Source: Sipunculus nudus | Taxonomy: Eukaryota; Annelida; Sipuncula; Golfingiida; Sipunculidae | Assembly: GCA_026874595.1 (NCBI GenBank) | Contig: CM049313.1 | Span: forward strand, 29,506,008 to 29,570,007 | Length of the DNA: 64,000 nt | Direction of reading: 5' to 3' | In this document: positions 1-10,858 of the stretch, one piece after another | Layout: each line of letters starts with the position of its first letter | Position numbering within the stretch: position 1 is the first letter of the stretch | Made by a program: the position numbers and the translations under genes | Notes under the pieces: generated by a model | Seen by the model: the letters and a program-made list of their open reading frames with translations, nothing else | What the model was told of the DNA's origin: nothing | Database searches by the model: none

Positions 1-1
1 T

Positions 2-448
2 CAAGGAGGACACTTGATCTTTCTAAAAGGTAAGCATGAACAATGTGCCTTGCTGAGCTGGAAGTCTAAACGAATCAGGAGAGTTGCAAAGAGCTCCCTC
101 GCAGCAGAAACATTAGACCTGTCAGATGCTATAGATGAAGCAGTGTTTTTATCATTGCTCCTGAGTGAGCTTTATTGTGGCAATGCTTACAAAGAACATA
201 TTCCAATTGTGGTTATGACAGATAACAAGTCCCTACTTGATGCTTTGAAATCAACCAAATATGTTGATGAGAAACGACTGAGAATTGAAATCAGTGCTAT
301 CAAAGAACTTATAGAAGAAGGCCGAATTAGGCAAGTTCAGTAGATAGATACTAAGAGACAGTTGGCAAATTGCCTCACAAAATCTGGTGCTTGTTCAGAT
401 TCACTGAAAGATGTATTGTGCTGTAACAGTTTACAAGGATATTTATGA
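2..448 (+). pseudogene. Ty1/copia-type RNase H fragment (3' end of pol), broken
   Basis: This is the C-terminal end of a copia-class retrotransposon polyprotein, cut by the left window edge. The reading frame starts at base 2 and shows the family pattern: a GGHLIFL strand, then SWKSKRIRRVAKSSLAAET (the Glu lies in the conserved AAET), then MTDNKSLLDAL with the catalytic-type Asp, then a RLRIEISAIKELI helix. A TAG at 341-343 interrupts the frame exactly before the conserved end segment. The same frame continues (IDTKRQLANCLTKSGAC) to a TGA at 446-448, so the TAG looks like a nonsense mutation at a position where copia proteins usually have Trp. RNase H would degrade the RNA strand of the RNA:DNA hybrid in reverse transcription. 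No upstream domains are visible. Recognition of the family is confident. Loss of function is inferred from the stop. Confidence 0.85.
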
Positions 449-906
449 ATGGACACTCATAATAAGCAGACATTGAGTTACACGGTTTACAGTATAAACC
501 TCACCCACTGATGATGCTAGTGAATATTTAGCTTTACTTTTTATGTAAAAGATTTCTGATTTGAAACAACAAGCATACCTGTCCTGAACTCGGTAATAGA
601 CTCGGTAATAGACTCTTAGTCTGAAGACCAAACTGAGAATGTAAACGATGGATATTGTTCTACTTAAAAGTGTTTAAGCTTTCCTAATTTTGTCAGTTGT
701 GGATATTGCTTAATTATCAGCAAAACTGTGATTCTAAGCCAATTCATATTGTTGCACAGGTTTTAGCTTTCCTGATTTTGTTATAGTTACTTTAAAGTTT
801 AAGTTCATTTTTTTGGTATTCTACTTGCCTTAAAGATCATACCTTCAAACACGTTGACATGGTTTGTTAAAAGAAGAGAGGCAATTGCTATGTCTGTGCT
901 GCCACC

Positions 907-1044
907 TGTTGGACAATAACTAGTGCTTTGGGACATGACTTATGGTAGGTCAAGGACACAGGGATTTAAGAAGGCTAATGGCTATGACTCAGTTTATGTC
1001 AGCTGAATAAAGTTATCTATAAAGGCTTGGAAGTTATTTTCACA
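907..1044 (+). repeat. possible short LTR or 3' end of the copia element
   Basis: The segment begins TGTTGG and ends CACA (TG...CA), lies 460 bp downstream of the copia pol end, and contains an AATAAA at 1006-1011. A purine-rich stretch (AAAAGAAGAGAGG, about 870-882) lies upstream and could be a polypurine tract. No second copy is in the window to prove an LTR. The interval 449-906 is AT-rich and shows nothing recognisable. Confidence 0.25.
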
Positions 1045-1112
1045 TGTGATCACCTCATGGGCGACATGTGAACACCTCATGGGCACCATGTGATCACCTC
1101 ATGGGTGTCATG
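1041..1112. repeat. minisatellite, ~22 bp unit
   Basis: About three and a half units of a CATGTGATCACCTCATGGGC-like motif run head to tail, with small differences between units. The array starts exactly where the candidate LTR ends. Confidence 0.7.
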
Positions 1113-1135
1113 CCCCTCAGGGCAGGGCCCCTGCA

Positions 1136-1590
1136 TGAGCTTATGCAATGGTGTGGCTACTATTTCAGACTTGGCAATGGGCTAGAGGTCAGTCTCGATC
1201 TATTTATAGCTTTGGCAGACTGGCAACAGTATCAGATTAGGCAACAGGTCAAGAGTTCACTCAGTGCAGCCAGGTATGGGTCAGGAGTTCACTCAGTGCA
1301 GTAGCTGCATTCTATTTATAGTGTTAGCAGACTGCCCACTGCATTAGATTTGGCACGAAAGTTCATCCTTGATCTGTTTATAGCTTTGGCAGACTGCCAA
1401 CTGTGTCAGATTATGCAACAGGTCAAGAGTTCACTCAGTCTATCCAGGTGCAGGTCATGAGTTCACTCAGTGCAGTAATGTTTAGTACATGCATTGTTCA
1501 TATACATGAGAAGTAATGGTCCAGCATTGAAGCATTATACCTGGTGTATTTCCCAATGCACAGGTTCGCATTACGCCTGTTGGCCTTGTT
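1136..1590 (+). mobile_element. family-B element, 5'-truncated, with 3' terminus
   Basis: The left end has the inner part of the family-B head (GAGCTTATGCAATGGTGTGG). The body has direct repeats (AGTTCACTCAGTGCAG, and TTTATAGCTTTGGCAGACTG), also found at 34.9-35.2 kb. The right end is the family-B terminus: GCACAGGTTCGC at 1559-1570, then a weakened hairpin (CGCCTGTTGGCC) and TTGTT. No protein coding is supported. The reading frames here are repeat-derived. Confidence 0.7.
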
Positions 1591-1968
1591 TAGTGTTCAA
1601 GTTACACTTGAAAGTCTTGCCCCTGTTAAATTGCCAACACGCTGATTGCAGTGATCGTTTCAGCCAGCCAGTACATGACTGTGTGTGGACCTGAATATCT
1701 CGTGCTGATTGGCTGAGCTAGAGACATTTTTCAACTGGCCTGCCTTGAAAAGCGATGGTCTGATTAATGGTGACACACTGACTCACTGAGGCTGAGGGTT
1801 ATATGTAGTGTTGAAAATCTTGCCGTTCTCAAAATAGCCGAGGACCTTAAAATAATAAGACTGATTAAATGGGTATATAGATAGCAAGCTAGGAGCCTGC
1901 AATAGGTGGTTACTGGATTAACCATGTTGGTTTCTGAAAAAAAAGAAATTCTGGGAAAGACCACTATA
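1591..1968. other. unassigned noncoding stretch
   Basis: No gene, repeat terminus or tandem structure was recognised here. Confidence 0.4.
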
Positions 1969-2091
1969 TAATTACCCCCTACGTCACGGGGGAAGACCAT
2001 AGTTCAGTGACGCAGTGATGTATGGCGCTGACTGTCCGGTACGGCCCAAGTTTACCAGTCGATGAAATAAGAGTGTCAGAGGGGGTAATTA
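1969..2091. mobile_element. possible miniature inverted-repeat element
   Basis: The 11 bp sequence AATTACCCCCT at 1970-1980 is repeated in inverted form as AGGGGGTAATT at 2080-2090. Outside these lie partly matching TATA/TAGTTATAG flanks. The ~120 bp between holds no coding sequence. This resembles a MITE with short TIRs, but the target duplication is not clear and no second copy is present. Confidence 0.35.
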
Positions 2092-2767
2092 GTTATAGAA
2101 GTAACCGAGAGGTGGCAGTACTGACACTACGTGGGACACAGTAAGAGAACGTTTGATTTCTCTGTCAGAGACAACAATTCAGAGCCATTTCATTAAGGTA
2201 GCAGGACTGGTCGAAATCCTAAAAATAGGTGTTTTTTCAATAAAAGATATACGTAATATTGAATACTTGGCAGATCTAATGCAGCTGAGCACATTTGGGG
2301 TCGCCGGTTGCATTTTGTGGAAAAGGGTGATTTCTATTCAGTAAACACCAAGATGTGTTGACAGGGTGTTTGTAAACTAACTCCAGCCCTGCCACAGGCC
2401 TGTCAATCACTCTGCCCCTAGCCCTCACCTGGGTCATTCAGCCAATCGCGAGGTGCAAGTGTTTAATTAATGTATGGGCCAAGTACCTCCTTGCACGAGG
2501 TGGCAAGAAATGACGGTTGACGTTTGATAGCCCAATCTAATTAGCTGAGCATACATCTGATAAGCGATGGAGAGCAACCCTAACTCTAGCTAATTAATGT
2601 GCAAACAAACCCATCCTTGTGAATGATCTGTTAGTGTCATTGGCCTTTCTGTCTTTTGTCGGGTATGTTACGCCGAAACACAAATTTTCACTTGACATCA
2701 TGTTATTTCTGCTTTATCCTGAGCCTATCGACAGATACGTAAAATTACTTTATAATAAGCTGCTTAA
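2092..2767. other. unassigned noncoding stretch
   Basis: No recognised element or gene. The 94-codon + strand frame beginning at 2619 is AT-rich and hydrophobic, resembles no family I know, and overlaps the more protein-like frame described next. Confidence 0.4.
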
Positions 2768-3055
2768 TATCCCAACCATAACGTCTATGATATTCATACT
2801 GTCAACACCGCAACAAATAAATATTACACCAGTACCAAAAGAAACTATACGATTGGCCGACGACGCAAATCCTGTATGCCACTTGAAAAACTGCAGCAGT
2901 TGAATGATATCAAGAAGTCTCAGTGGGCCGAACCTACTTCCGTGATCAGACTGATGGCCAGCGACGATGAATCGTCAGATGATGGCATCTCTACGTTTAC
3001 GCATGAAAGAAACCGGAGGCCAACACCTATCGACTTTGGCAGTGTTATCAACTAA
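2768..3055 (+). other. short unassigned open frame with acidic and basic tracts
   Basis: A 95-codon open stretch ends with TAA at 3053-3055. Its first ATG is at 2876, giving 59 residues. The translation has a basic patch (TIGRRRKSC), then KLQQLNDIKKSQWAEPTSV, then an acidic run (ASDDESSDDG) and the end RPTPIDFGSVIN. This composition looks more like real protein than the neighbouring frames. It ends 27 bp before the Gypsy LTR. It could be the last exon of a gene or the end of an older element. I do not recognise the family. Confidence 0.3.
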
Positions 3056-3082
3056 ACGCGCTATTGTCAGCCGCTCACGTTG

Positions 3083-3250
3083 TGTTATATGGTGTGATTA
3101 TACTAGTTAGTTTAACATGACCTTCCTCTAGCGACATCTGGTTTGAGAATCGGAACTATTATTTCTCATGCGTTTGTGATGTATGGCATGCACCACGTGA
3201 TCTCGGGTATAGCAATGGCCATGGAATAAAGTTTGTGTGAACGTTATACA
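3083..3250 (+). repeat. candidate 5' LTR of the Gypsy element
   Basis: The right boundary is well placed: the sequence ends ...ATACA directly before a tRNA-like PBS, and an AATAAA lies about 22 bp upstream of it. The left boundary (TGTTATATGG at 3083) is a guess from the usual TG start. Length would be ~168 bp. No 3' LTR is present to confirm it. Confidence 0.55.
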
Positions 3251-3266
3251 TGGTGTCAGAAGTCGT
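3251..3266 (+). other. primer binding site, tRNA-Leu-like
   Basis: TGGTGTCAGAAGT is complementary to the 3' end of animal tRNA-Leu including its CCA (from memory, ...ACTTCTGACACCA) for 13 bases, then diverges. It sits immediately after the CA end of the LTR, as expected for minus-strand priming. Confidence 0.6.
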
Positions 3267-3409
3267 GACACTGAGCCCTGGACACCTGCCTACCCTGAGA
3301 ACTTCGTGACACAGGTTTTGTGAGGAGACTCTTGACATTTACGGAGTATTCGCCCGCTGAAGTGAGTAAATTTACCGCTCTTGTATCGGCTTGACTGAAA
3401 ACAGTAAAC

Positions 3410-4489
3410 ATGGCTGACATTGGTCTCACCAAGCAAGCACCTCTCAGTTTTGAGGGGAATTGCGCCAAAAATTGGCGTGTATTCGCACAGGAATATGACA
3501 TTTTCATAGCGGCAGGTTATGCAGATAAGAGTGTGGCCACCAAAGCTGCCATTCTCCTTAACCTCGCAGGTCAAGAAGCTATTGAACGTGCCAGAGCCTT
3601 TACATACTTGCCAGTCAGACCGAACCCCATTCAAGGTCAGCCTGATTTGCCAGCTGAATCGAAGGATGATCCTGATGTGCTTAAAGCTAAGTTCCAAGAA
3701 CTGAGTAATCCTTGTACTAATGTGATTTTAGAGAGACACAAATTTAATTCAAGATCCCAGCAACCCGGGGAATCCTTTCAGACCTTTTATTCCGATCTTC
3801 TGAACAGAGCTAATGCATGTGAGTACGGGAACTTGAGGGACGAACTAGTTAGAGATAGACTTGTCACTGGAATTATAAAGGACAGTGTCTGTAGAATTTT
3901 GTTAAGAGAACATGATCTAACTCTACAGAAAGCCGTCCAGTTGTGCCAGATACATGAAATATCTGAACGGGATGCAAAAGACATGCAGCCCAAGATCTCT
4001 CCTAATGAGGACATGCACATAGTGAAACCAAGAAAAAATTGGAAAAAAACACAGAACTACCAAAGCACACATGCAGACGAGAAAAAGGAAGACCCAGGCC
4101 AGCAGCCACAGAAGTGTGGTCAATGCGGTTTTGATCACAAAGGGAGGAAATCATGCCCGGCTCAAGGTAAACAGTGTGCAAAATGTGCTATGTGGAGTCA
4201 TTTCGAATCTGTATGCAGATCACCCAGACAAACCAGCCTTCATAAGCCTCATATTGCCAGCGCAGCAAAGAAAGTAGTACATGAGATAGAGGACACAGAT
4301 GATTCCTTGTATATTGAAACTATCAAACAGCCAGCCCAAAAGAACAGGGATGAAATTCACACAGTAGTATATGTGAATAACATCAGAACCAATATGAAGA
4401 TTGACACTGGTGCTAAATGTAATGTCATGAGTAAGACAAAGCTCAAATGCCTGAAGGGTAAGTGGACACTTCTAAAACGATTAGTCTAA
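3410..4489 (+). pseudogene. Gypsy gag with zinc knuckles, running into protease
   Basis: A 359-codon frame starts at the first ATG ~160 bp past the PBS. Residues 1-230 are a gag-like helical region. Around residues 236-271 are two Cys/His knuckles: CGQCGFDHKGRKSC (CX2CX3HX5C, atypical) and CAKCAMWSHFESVC (canonical CX2CX4HX4C). These would bind the element RNA in the virus-like particle. At about residue 332 the protease active-site motif appears (KIDTGAKCNV). The frame then ends 27 codons later, in the middle of the protease fold. Protease sequence resumes in another frame from ~4462, so a frameshift near 4456-4465 splits the domain. Because the shift falls inside the protease rather than between gag and pol, I read it as a mutation and not as programmed frameshifting. 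Confidence 0.8.
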
Positions 4490-6092
4490 TTGGTTTTGGT
4501 GGTCAGGTGACAAGATCAGTGGGTACTGCAGTGTTGCTGTGCAAGTTTCAGAATCAGACAGCCGACATAGAATTCAACATAGTGGACAGAGATATAGCCA
4601 CTTTTTTAGGACTCAGAGATAGTTTGCGCTTAGGTTTGGTTAATCTGAGCTCAGAAATGTTCGAGGTTGAACTACCAGGTATTATGAGTAAATACCCTGA
4701 ATTGTTTGACGGACAACTAGGAAAGCTACACATTGAGCCACACAAGATCGTTGTTGATCCTAGCATTCTGCCAGTGGTCAGACCAGTCAGAAATGTGCCA
4801 GTAGCTATCAAGGATAAACTAAAAGACAAACTTGATGAAATGGTTAAAGATGGAATTATTACACCTGTGAGGGAACCGACCGATTGGGTTTCAGCCATGG
4901 TGGTTACCACCAAAAAGAGCACTGGCGACATTCGTGTCTGCATTGATCCAGGGGACCTTAACAGAGCAATTAAACGTCCCAGATACCCTCTGAAAACTAT
5001 AGAACAAGTGGTTACAGAAATGCCGAACGCCAAATTATTCACTGTGATAGACGTGAGCCACGCTTTCTATCATATACCACTAGACGAATTTGGGAGATAC
5101 AGATATCTTCGCTTGCCCATGGGTATCTGTTCCGCGGCAGAAGTATGGCAACAGACCATAGACCAGCTCCTCAGCGGTTACCCAGTCCATTCAATCATGG
5201 ATGACATTTTGGTTGCTGGAGATAACCCAGAGGACCATGATGCAAAACTGGACAAAGTCTGCAAATGCTTAAAAGATCTTAACATTAAAGCAACCCCGCA
5301 TAAGCTTCCCTATAAACAGACACCGGTACCATACATCGGACATGTCTTGTCGGACCATGGATAAGGCCAGGCCCTGCCAAAGTGGCTGCTATCATAGATA
5401 TGCCTCAACCAGAGAACACTACAGACCTCCAGAGATTCCTGGGTATGGTAAAATACCTAACCAAGTTTATCCCAAACTTGAGGGAGAAAGCCGCACCACT
5501 AAATGAACTCTTGCGCAAAGATATAGCATGGATTTGGGATCATAGACAAGAGACGGCATTCCAGGAAGTCAAGCAGGGCATAGCTAACGCCACCACTCTG
5601 ACTTTCTATAATGTGAATGCTGATGTTACACTTACGTGTGATGCCTCTAAAGGTGGCATTGGAGCAGCTTGCTTACAACATGGACAGCCTGTAGCATTCG
5701 CGTCGAGAGCCATGTCGGATGTTGAGACACGCTACGTGCAAATTGAAAAAGAACTCTTGGCGGTGGTCTTCGCGTGCACTTAGTTCCATCAATACATTTA
5801 TGGGAAAACAATTACCATAGAGACAGATCACCAACCATTGGTATCTATTGTCAAAAAGCCCCTCGCTTCTGCCCCAGCCGTCTTCAATGTTTACTTCTAA
5901 GACTGCAGAAGTATCAGTTCACTCTTGTGTACAAGAAAGGCAAACAGTTGCTTATTGCAGACACACTTTCACGCGCACATTTGCCCATCAAGCCTACTGA
6001 TATTGACCAGGATGATCAACATAGTGACTTGGAAGTATTGTCAATTTTGCCAATATCCGATTTTAAGCTGGATGAACTAAAACAAGCTACTG
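4462..6092 (+). pseudogene. Gypsy pol: protease end, reverse transcriptase, RNase H
   Basis: Segment one (4462-5364) has the second half of the protease (SLIGFGGQV), the linker (YPELFDGQLGKLHIEPHKIV) and the RT domain. The RT shows VIDVSHAFYHIPL with catalytic Asp at about residue 197 and the IMDDILV box with the paired Asp (YxDD position; the Tyr is Met-preceded Ile here). A one-base shift at ~5361 moves the frame. Segment two (to 5784) has the thumb (LQRFLGMVKYLTKFIPN) and the RNase H start (CDASKGGIGA, EKELLAVVFAC). A TAG at 5782-5784 interrupts it, and TDHQPL with the next RNase H Asp follows. A second frameshift near 5885 leads to LLLRLQKYQFTLVYKKGKQL and IADTLSRA. Integrase is absent. 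Confidence 0.85.
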
Positions 6093-6183
6093 GGGTCAAA
6101 AATGTATTAACTATAAAATTAGTAACTATATATTCACGTTTTTTTTTCATATATCAAAATATAAACCTTACTTCTGGCGGTTG

Positions 6184-6185
<2 letters not shown>

Positions 6186-6226
<41 letters not shown>
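6186..6226. repeat. (AT)n microsatellite
   Basis: About 20 uninterrupted AT dinucleotides lie shortly after the truncation point of the Gypsy element. Confidence 0.95.
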
Positions 6227-6234
<8 letters not shown>

Positions 6235-8501
6235 ATGTTGGATCAGAATAAACGACATATCTGGTTTATTATGCGTTTTATTTTTCAGGGGGCCTACGCG
6301 GTGAACCTCCAGACCTTCTTGAACGCTGTTATTTGTTGATTGTTTAGTTTGTTGCCATTTATAGATTCCATGTAAAAAAGATAATTGAGCTCCTTCTGTG
6401 ACTTGAATGTGTGTGCATGATGTATGAATGTTACAAACCATCATCTTCCTGTACTTCCCTCCAATAAACAATAAGTCTAGATTTCACATATGACTTGTAT
6501 GTGTATGCGAGATTTGTATGATCGTTATAAACTCGTCTCTATTGTCAACTCCTAAATACCTATAATTTATGTAAACCGTGATAAGTAAATCAATCTTCAT
6601 TCTCCTTGAATGGCCATAGATCCCGCTCCCCTTGTTCCTGTGTAAACACTCGGTTACCTGTTAGGCCCGGCTATGCACTTGTTCAGCCACGGGTCCCGGT
6701 TGTTGGGTGCTCAGCACACCTTGGCACTCGGCCAAAACTGTGAGCTCCGCCTACTGAAGTCCATGCACGTGGTGTTTGACAAGTCGCTGGTGTGACAGGA
6801 CAAACTTTTATCGTTTTAATATGTTTTTAAAGCAAAATAGTCAATTAATCCATGTAATTATAGCATGGTTTGATAAGAACCACCGTCTTGACCAAACTCA
6901 TGTGACTGTCAACATGTAGTTGTGGTTAGTTCCGTGTGTAGGACGAATGATCTCTACGGATATAGTTTTTGGCCATTTTCTCGAAACATCATTTCACCTG
7001 AACACCTTATCTTTAGAGCATTATTTCTCAGAAATTACTTGTCCGAAACACACCACCTTTGATATATGTAATTGGTAATATGTCTTCTAAAAAGCGTTTT
7101 TTTTTTTATTTTACGCCTATACTAAATTTGAAGGCTTTTATTAAGGTAAAAGTAAAAAATGAAATGATTTGTGAAGATTTCAAAATTAAAAACTCTGTAA
7201 AATTGTAATTTTTAAACTTAACTCACTAAACAAAAAGTCCTGGGGATTATTATCTAAATTTTTGACTTATTTAAGAAGATATTCTGTATCTGCTTTAGTT
7301 GTGCTGGAATAAACTTTTTTTTGTTAAATATTAAAATTAAATTAAAATTCTTACAAATTCAAACCTGTTCCTCAGAAACAAAGTTTATTATCACCAAGCT
7401 ATGGAGAATTTTCTTAGCTTTCAGAAAATGTATACTTTAGGGGGTATTAAAGCATTAGATTGTTTAATGCAAAGGAAAAAATGAAAGTCAGGTCAGGTGG
7501 GGGGACCAGTCCTGCCACCTTAACTTGGCCAGTCTACATCTTCAGGGGTTAATGAAAATAAAAACACAGCCACTATGACATATGGACACATCTTTAGGGG
7601 ACAATGAAAACTAAAACAAATTTGGGTCAGTGATTGCTCTCATGCTTATCATGGATGGGATTGGTTTTGGAGTGTCGGTGTCCGTCAGATTTTCATGATT
7701 CATATGTCTCAAGTTTTTGAAGATGCCAAATATTTGTGAATGATGCGCTGAATTTTAACCCCATTGCCATACACAGATCATCATCTTGTATGGACATCGT
7801 TGCCTGAACATTGACCCTAAAACTGTCCAGGTATGCAGCCAAACTCTGATGCATCATAGAGATTCATGCATGCTACTCATTTCACATTAATAGCAGTTGT
7901 GTTTCACATTTTGTAAAATATATTGAAGCTTGCAGGATTCTCACAAAATATTACTTGGGCCATGTATAAATCTATCAATCATGACAATAATTGCTACTCG
8001 GAAACGCATGATTAATACTTGAACTTAGCATATGTTTGTCCATCTGTCTGTTCACCTGTGTGTACCTTTACCATTCAATTACCTAAAACGCAATTCCTCT
8101 ATTCTGACAAGAGGCGGAAGCGTGGACATAAATTCCTTAAATTTGCTTGTTCAGACATGTAACAGTATCATAATGGTCATGCAAAGTTGCATGTATAATC
8201 ATTGTAAGTGATCACAACATCATGTGCATTTAGAACTAAAAGAAAGGGACCTACACATGCTTTATAATATTGCATGTTTAATTATAATAATATGGCAGAC
8301 TTAATGATATAATCAAATGGCTGTAGCATTAGGATTTACATTTTCAAGTGAAACAAAGAACCATTTTGGCAGTCATATATTCAGTACTTGAATATCACCA
8401 AATATTGGGGCCATGTCTTCTTAGTTCAACAAATGATAATTAATATAAAAACAGTAATAATAGAAATAAGTACATTTTGCATTTGCTATTATATTACAAA
8501 A
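6227..8501. other. noncoding, probably TIMM44 intron and old repeats
   Basis: AT-rich sequence without convincing coding potential. A less AT-rich patch lies at 6610-6790. An AG...GT-flanked 54 bp segment at 7777-7830 is open in phase 0 (YGHRCLNIDPKTVQ) but does not resemble Tim44, so it is not called. No family-A head was found that would pair with the family-A tail at 8502. Confidence 0.4.
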
Positions 8502-8535
8502 TTCAACTGAGCACTGTGACCCATGGGTCCCTTGT
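8502..8535 (+). mobile_element. family-A 3' terminus (orphan), next to a splice acceptor
   Basis: The sequence TTCAACTGAGC (subterminal inverted repeat with one change), then GTGACCCATGGGTCCCTTGT, matches other family-A 3' ends. The palindrome GACCCATGGGTC is intact. The terminus stops 54 bp before the TIMM44 exon at 8590. Confidence 0.8.
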
Positions 8536-8589
8536 AATATTATGACATATATATCTTATATCTCAATAACAAATTTCTTTTTGTTTCAG

Positions 8590-8640
8590 GCTTTAGTTAA
8601 AGGTAACTTAGACATTCTTCAGGATTGGTGCCATGAAGCA
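8590..8640 (+). CDS. TIMM44: TIMM44 exon (Tim44 C-terminal domain), part 1
   Basis: TIM44 is the peripheral matrix-side subunit of the inner-membrane TIM23 translocase. It tethers mitochondrial Hsp70 to the import channel. This exon is flanked by a good acceptor (TTTTTGTTTCAG) and donor (GTAAGT). Its 17 codons read ALVKGNLDILQDWCHEA in phase 0, closely matching the animal Tim44 stretch around KDWCYEA at the start of the C-terminal membrane-binding domain. The next Tim44 segment follows in order in the exon at 14446, across a 5.8 kb intron. No upstream exons were found, so the start of the gene lies outside the window or was missed. Identification comes from recalled family sequence and is strengthened by the two collinear exons. 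Confidence 0.88.
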
Positions 8641-9810
8641 GTAAGTGCCATGTTTTTTTTTTTTTGTTTTTTTTTTTTATCTAAAAAAATGGTACGACTA
8701 TAACAAACAATGTACAATCAAAAGCACAATAAGTTCAAACATTACACACTATCATTGCTGATTACAGTGTAAACACAACACTGAATCGCAAAATATACCA
8801 CGACCAGTACAGACTTGGCTGATTTTCAGAGACAATATTCAATAAATGTTCTTTGGTGAGTGCTTGGGAACACAAGTTTTGTTAAGTGAAATCCTAATCA
8901 GCACTCTTAAGTACATACATATATATATGTTTACATATATACACATACAAACAAAAAACAATACATACATGTTGTAAACTGTTACTAAACATAAACTGGA
9001 CAGTATGCAGTAACATTTATCTTATTATACAAACTTTCTGGAACTCTAAAGACTTAGTTGAAATATTCCTTTTTAGCGAACCTGAGAGCTTATGCGATGG
9101 CACAGCGTAGTCCGTCCGTCCAGGGCTGGCTTTCCACCGTCCATGGCTGTAAGTCAGAAACCGTCGGAGCTAGCAGCTCCAAATTACATGTAAGAATTAG
9201 TCACATGTGAAACTTGGTGCCCTGGAGCTTATTATTGGGTATCTGCATTAATTTAGATTTTATACAGAAAAAGCTTAAAAACCTTTAAAAAAAATGATCC
9301 CTGGAACAATCTCTTTCAAGTTTGTTCGAATGGTTCCAGTTCGGAGATTTTTGGCCAAGTTACAGGAGGTTGAACTTAGTCATCTGTCCAAAAAAGCACA
9401 CTAAAATTAAAATCTCAGAAACGGCTAGAGCTATCATCACCAAATTTTATACCAATGTTTGTCATATCTGATTTTGAGGTATAGGTGGCGCCACCTACAT
9501 TGATGTGTTTTTTACAAGTGAAAATGTAATTTTAAACTCTTCTAGCTTATACACTGATTTATGATGAAACTGTCAAGCTGATTGGTTTAAACTTTACAAG
9601 AATTACTCTATGGTAGGGTTCTGCCAGTTTTATAAGAATAGATTGGGTAAATACAGTTTTAAAAAAGCATTGTAGCCATTTGAAAAAGGCTTTCTGTATT
9701 TGAAACAGATTTGACAACATGCTGAGTTTCAGCAGCCAAGTCGAGAGGTCACTCAGTACAAACAGGTGGGGTCCAGACATCACCATGGCAACTGACCTGG
9801 CTCTGGGGGG

Positions 9811-9873
9811 TGTCTAGACAATGTGTCTAGACGTCTAGACACAGCGTCTAGATGTCTAGACACAATGTTTAGA
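9811..9873. repeat. palindrome cluster built from GTCTAGAC
   Basis: Four TGTCTAGACA-like palindromes occur in ~60 bp, two of them joined as GTCTAGACGTCTAGAC. The same block occurs at 16301-16367 in the second B copy, so it is a fixed part of the family. It could extrude as a cruciform. Confidence 0.85.
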
Positions 9874-10144
9874 TGCAGAATTCCCAGATTATTGGAACTA
9901 TATCTTTCAACTGTTTGAAAAAACTTGGTTTGCATTTAAAGCGAATGGGGTTTATCATCAGGTCACATGTGAACTGCTGCGCCCTCATTTTTGGTTGACC
10001 TCTGACCTTTCCTCTCTGCCCAGGGTCCATTTGTGTGTCTGTTTCCACACATAAACTTACGTATCTGGGGAACCATTCGACCGATAAGGCTAATTATTTT
10101 GCACAAATGTAGCCCATGGAAAGCTTTATAACATACACTAAAAT

Positions 10145-10858
10145 GGTGGCGCCACCGGCAACCATTTTTGCACAGTATCCATCTGTTCATCTGCCTTTGG
10201 ATAAAAACACTCATATCTCTGCACTTGTTGGACTTATCCACCTGAAATTTTGCATGTGAATACATCCTGGACAGCTTTCTTGATTTTATGACAGGTGGCT
10301 CCACCTACATTCACGCTTAAGCTTCAGACATCCAAGCTCATATCTTGGGAACCGTTTGACCACTTGGGCCAAAATTTTGCATGTGTATAGATCTCCCATA
10401 GTTCTTTATCATACGCAAAACTGGTGGTACCACCTGCAACCATTTTTGCACAGCGTCCATCTGTTCATCTGCCTTGGGATAAAATCACTCATATCTCGGC
10501 AGTGATTGGACTTATCCACCTGATATTTTGCAGGTTTATACATCTTTGATAGCTTTCTCGATTTTTTGGCAGGTGGCTCTACCCACATTTATGTTTACGC
10601 TGCAGAAATTCATGTTTATATCTCAGGACTGGTTTGACATATCCCCCTGAAATTTTGCATGTGTATAGATCTCACATAGCTCCTAATCACACACAAGATT
10701 GGTGGCGCCTCCTGCCACCAGTTTTGCACAGTGTTCTGTTTGTCTGCTGTGGGAATAAATCACTCATATACAAGTAGTGGTTTGACTTATCTGCCTAAAA
10801 TTTTGCATATGTATACAACTTAGACAGCTTTCTGGATTTTATGGTAGGTGGTGCAACC
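10145..10858 (+). repeat. family-B tandem array, ~278 bp dimer of two ~130-149 bp subunits
   Basis: Copies of the GGTGGCGCCACC box (intact or with one to three changes) start at 10145, 10293, 10423, 10572, 10700 and 10847, so the spacing alternates between ~148 and ~130 bp. Each subunit reads CATATCTC...AAC..TTTGAC...AAATTTTGCATGT...box. The two subunit types differ after the box (CTGCAACC or CTACATTC). Confidence 0.85.

Larger units (their letters stand above)
3083..6092 (+). mobile_element. Ty3/Gypsy LTR retrotransposon, truncated and decayed
   Basis: Parts in order: candidate 5' LTR, tRNA-type primer binding site, gag with CCHC zinc knuckles, aspartic protease, reverse transcriptase and RNase H. 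Sequence similarity stops at about 6092, just after the RNase H/tether region, and AT-rich DNA with an (AT)n tract follows. Integrase, polypurine tract and 3' LTR are missing. Several frameshifts and stops show it is inactive. It lies in the same orientation as the TIMM44 exons downstream. Confidence 0.85.

Noticed and set aside
4456-4465. Programmed frameshift between gag and pol
   Set aside because: The shift falls inside the protease domain after DTGA and has no obvious slippery site, so a mutation is more likely.
7777-7830. Possible exon flanked by AG and GT, 54 bp, phase 0
   Set aside because: The peptide does not match the Tim44 region expected before the 8590 exon, and splice sites are weak. 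It could be a chance open stretch.
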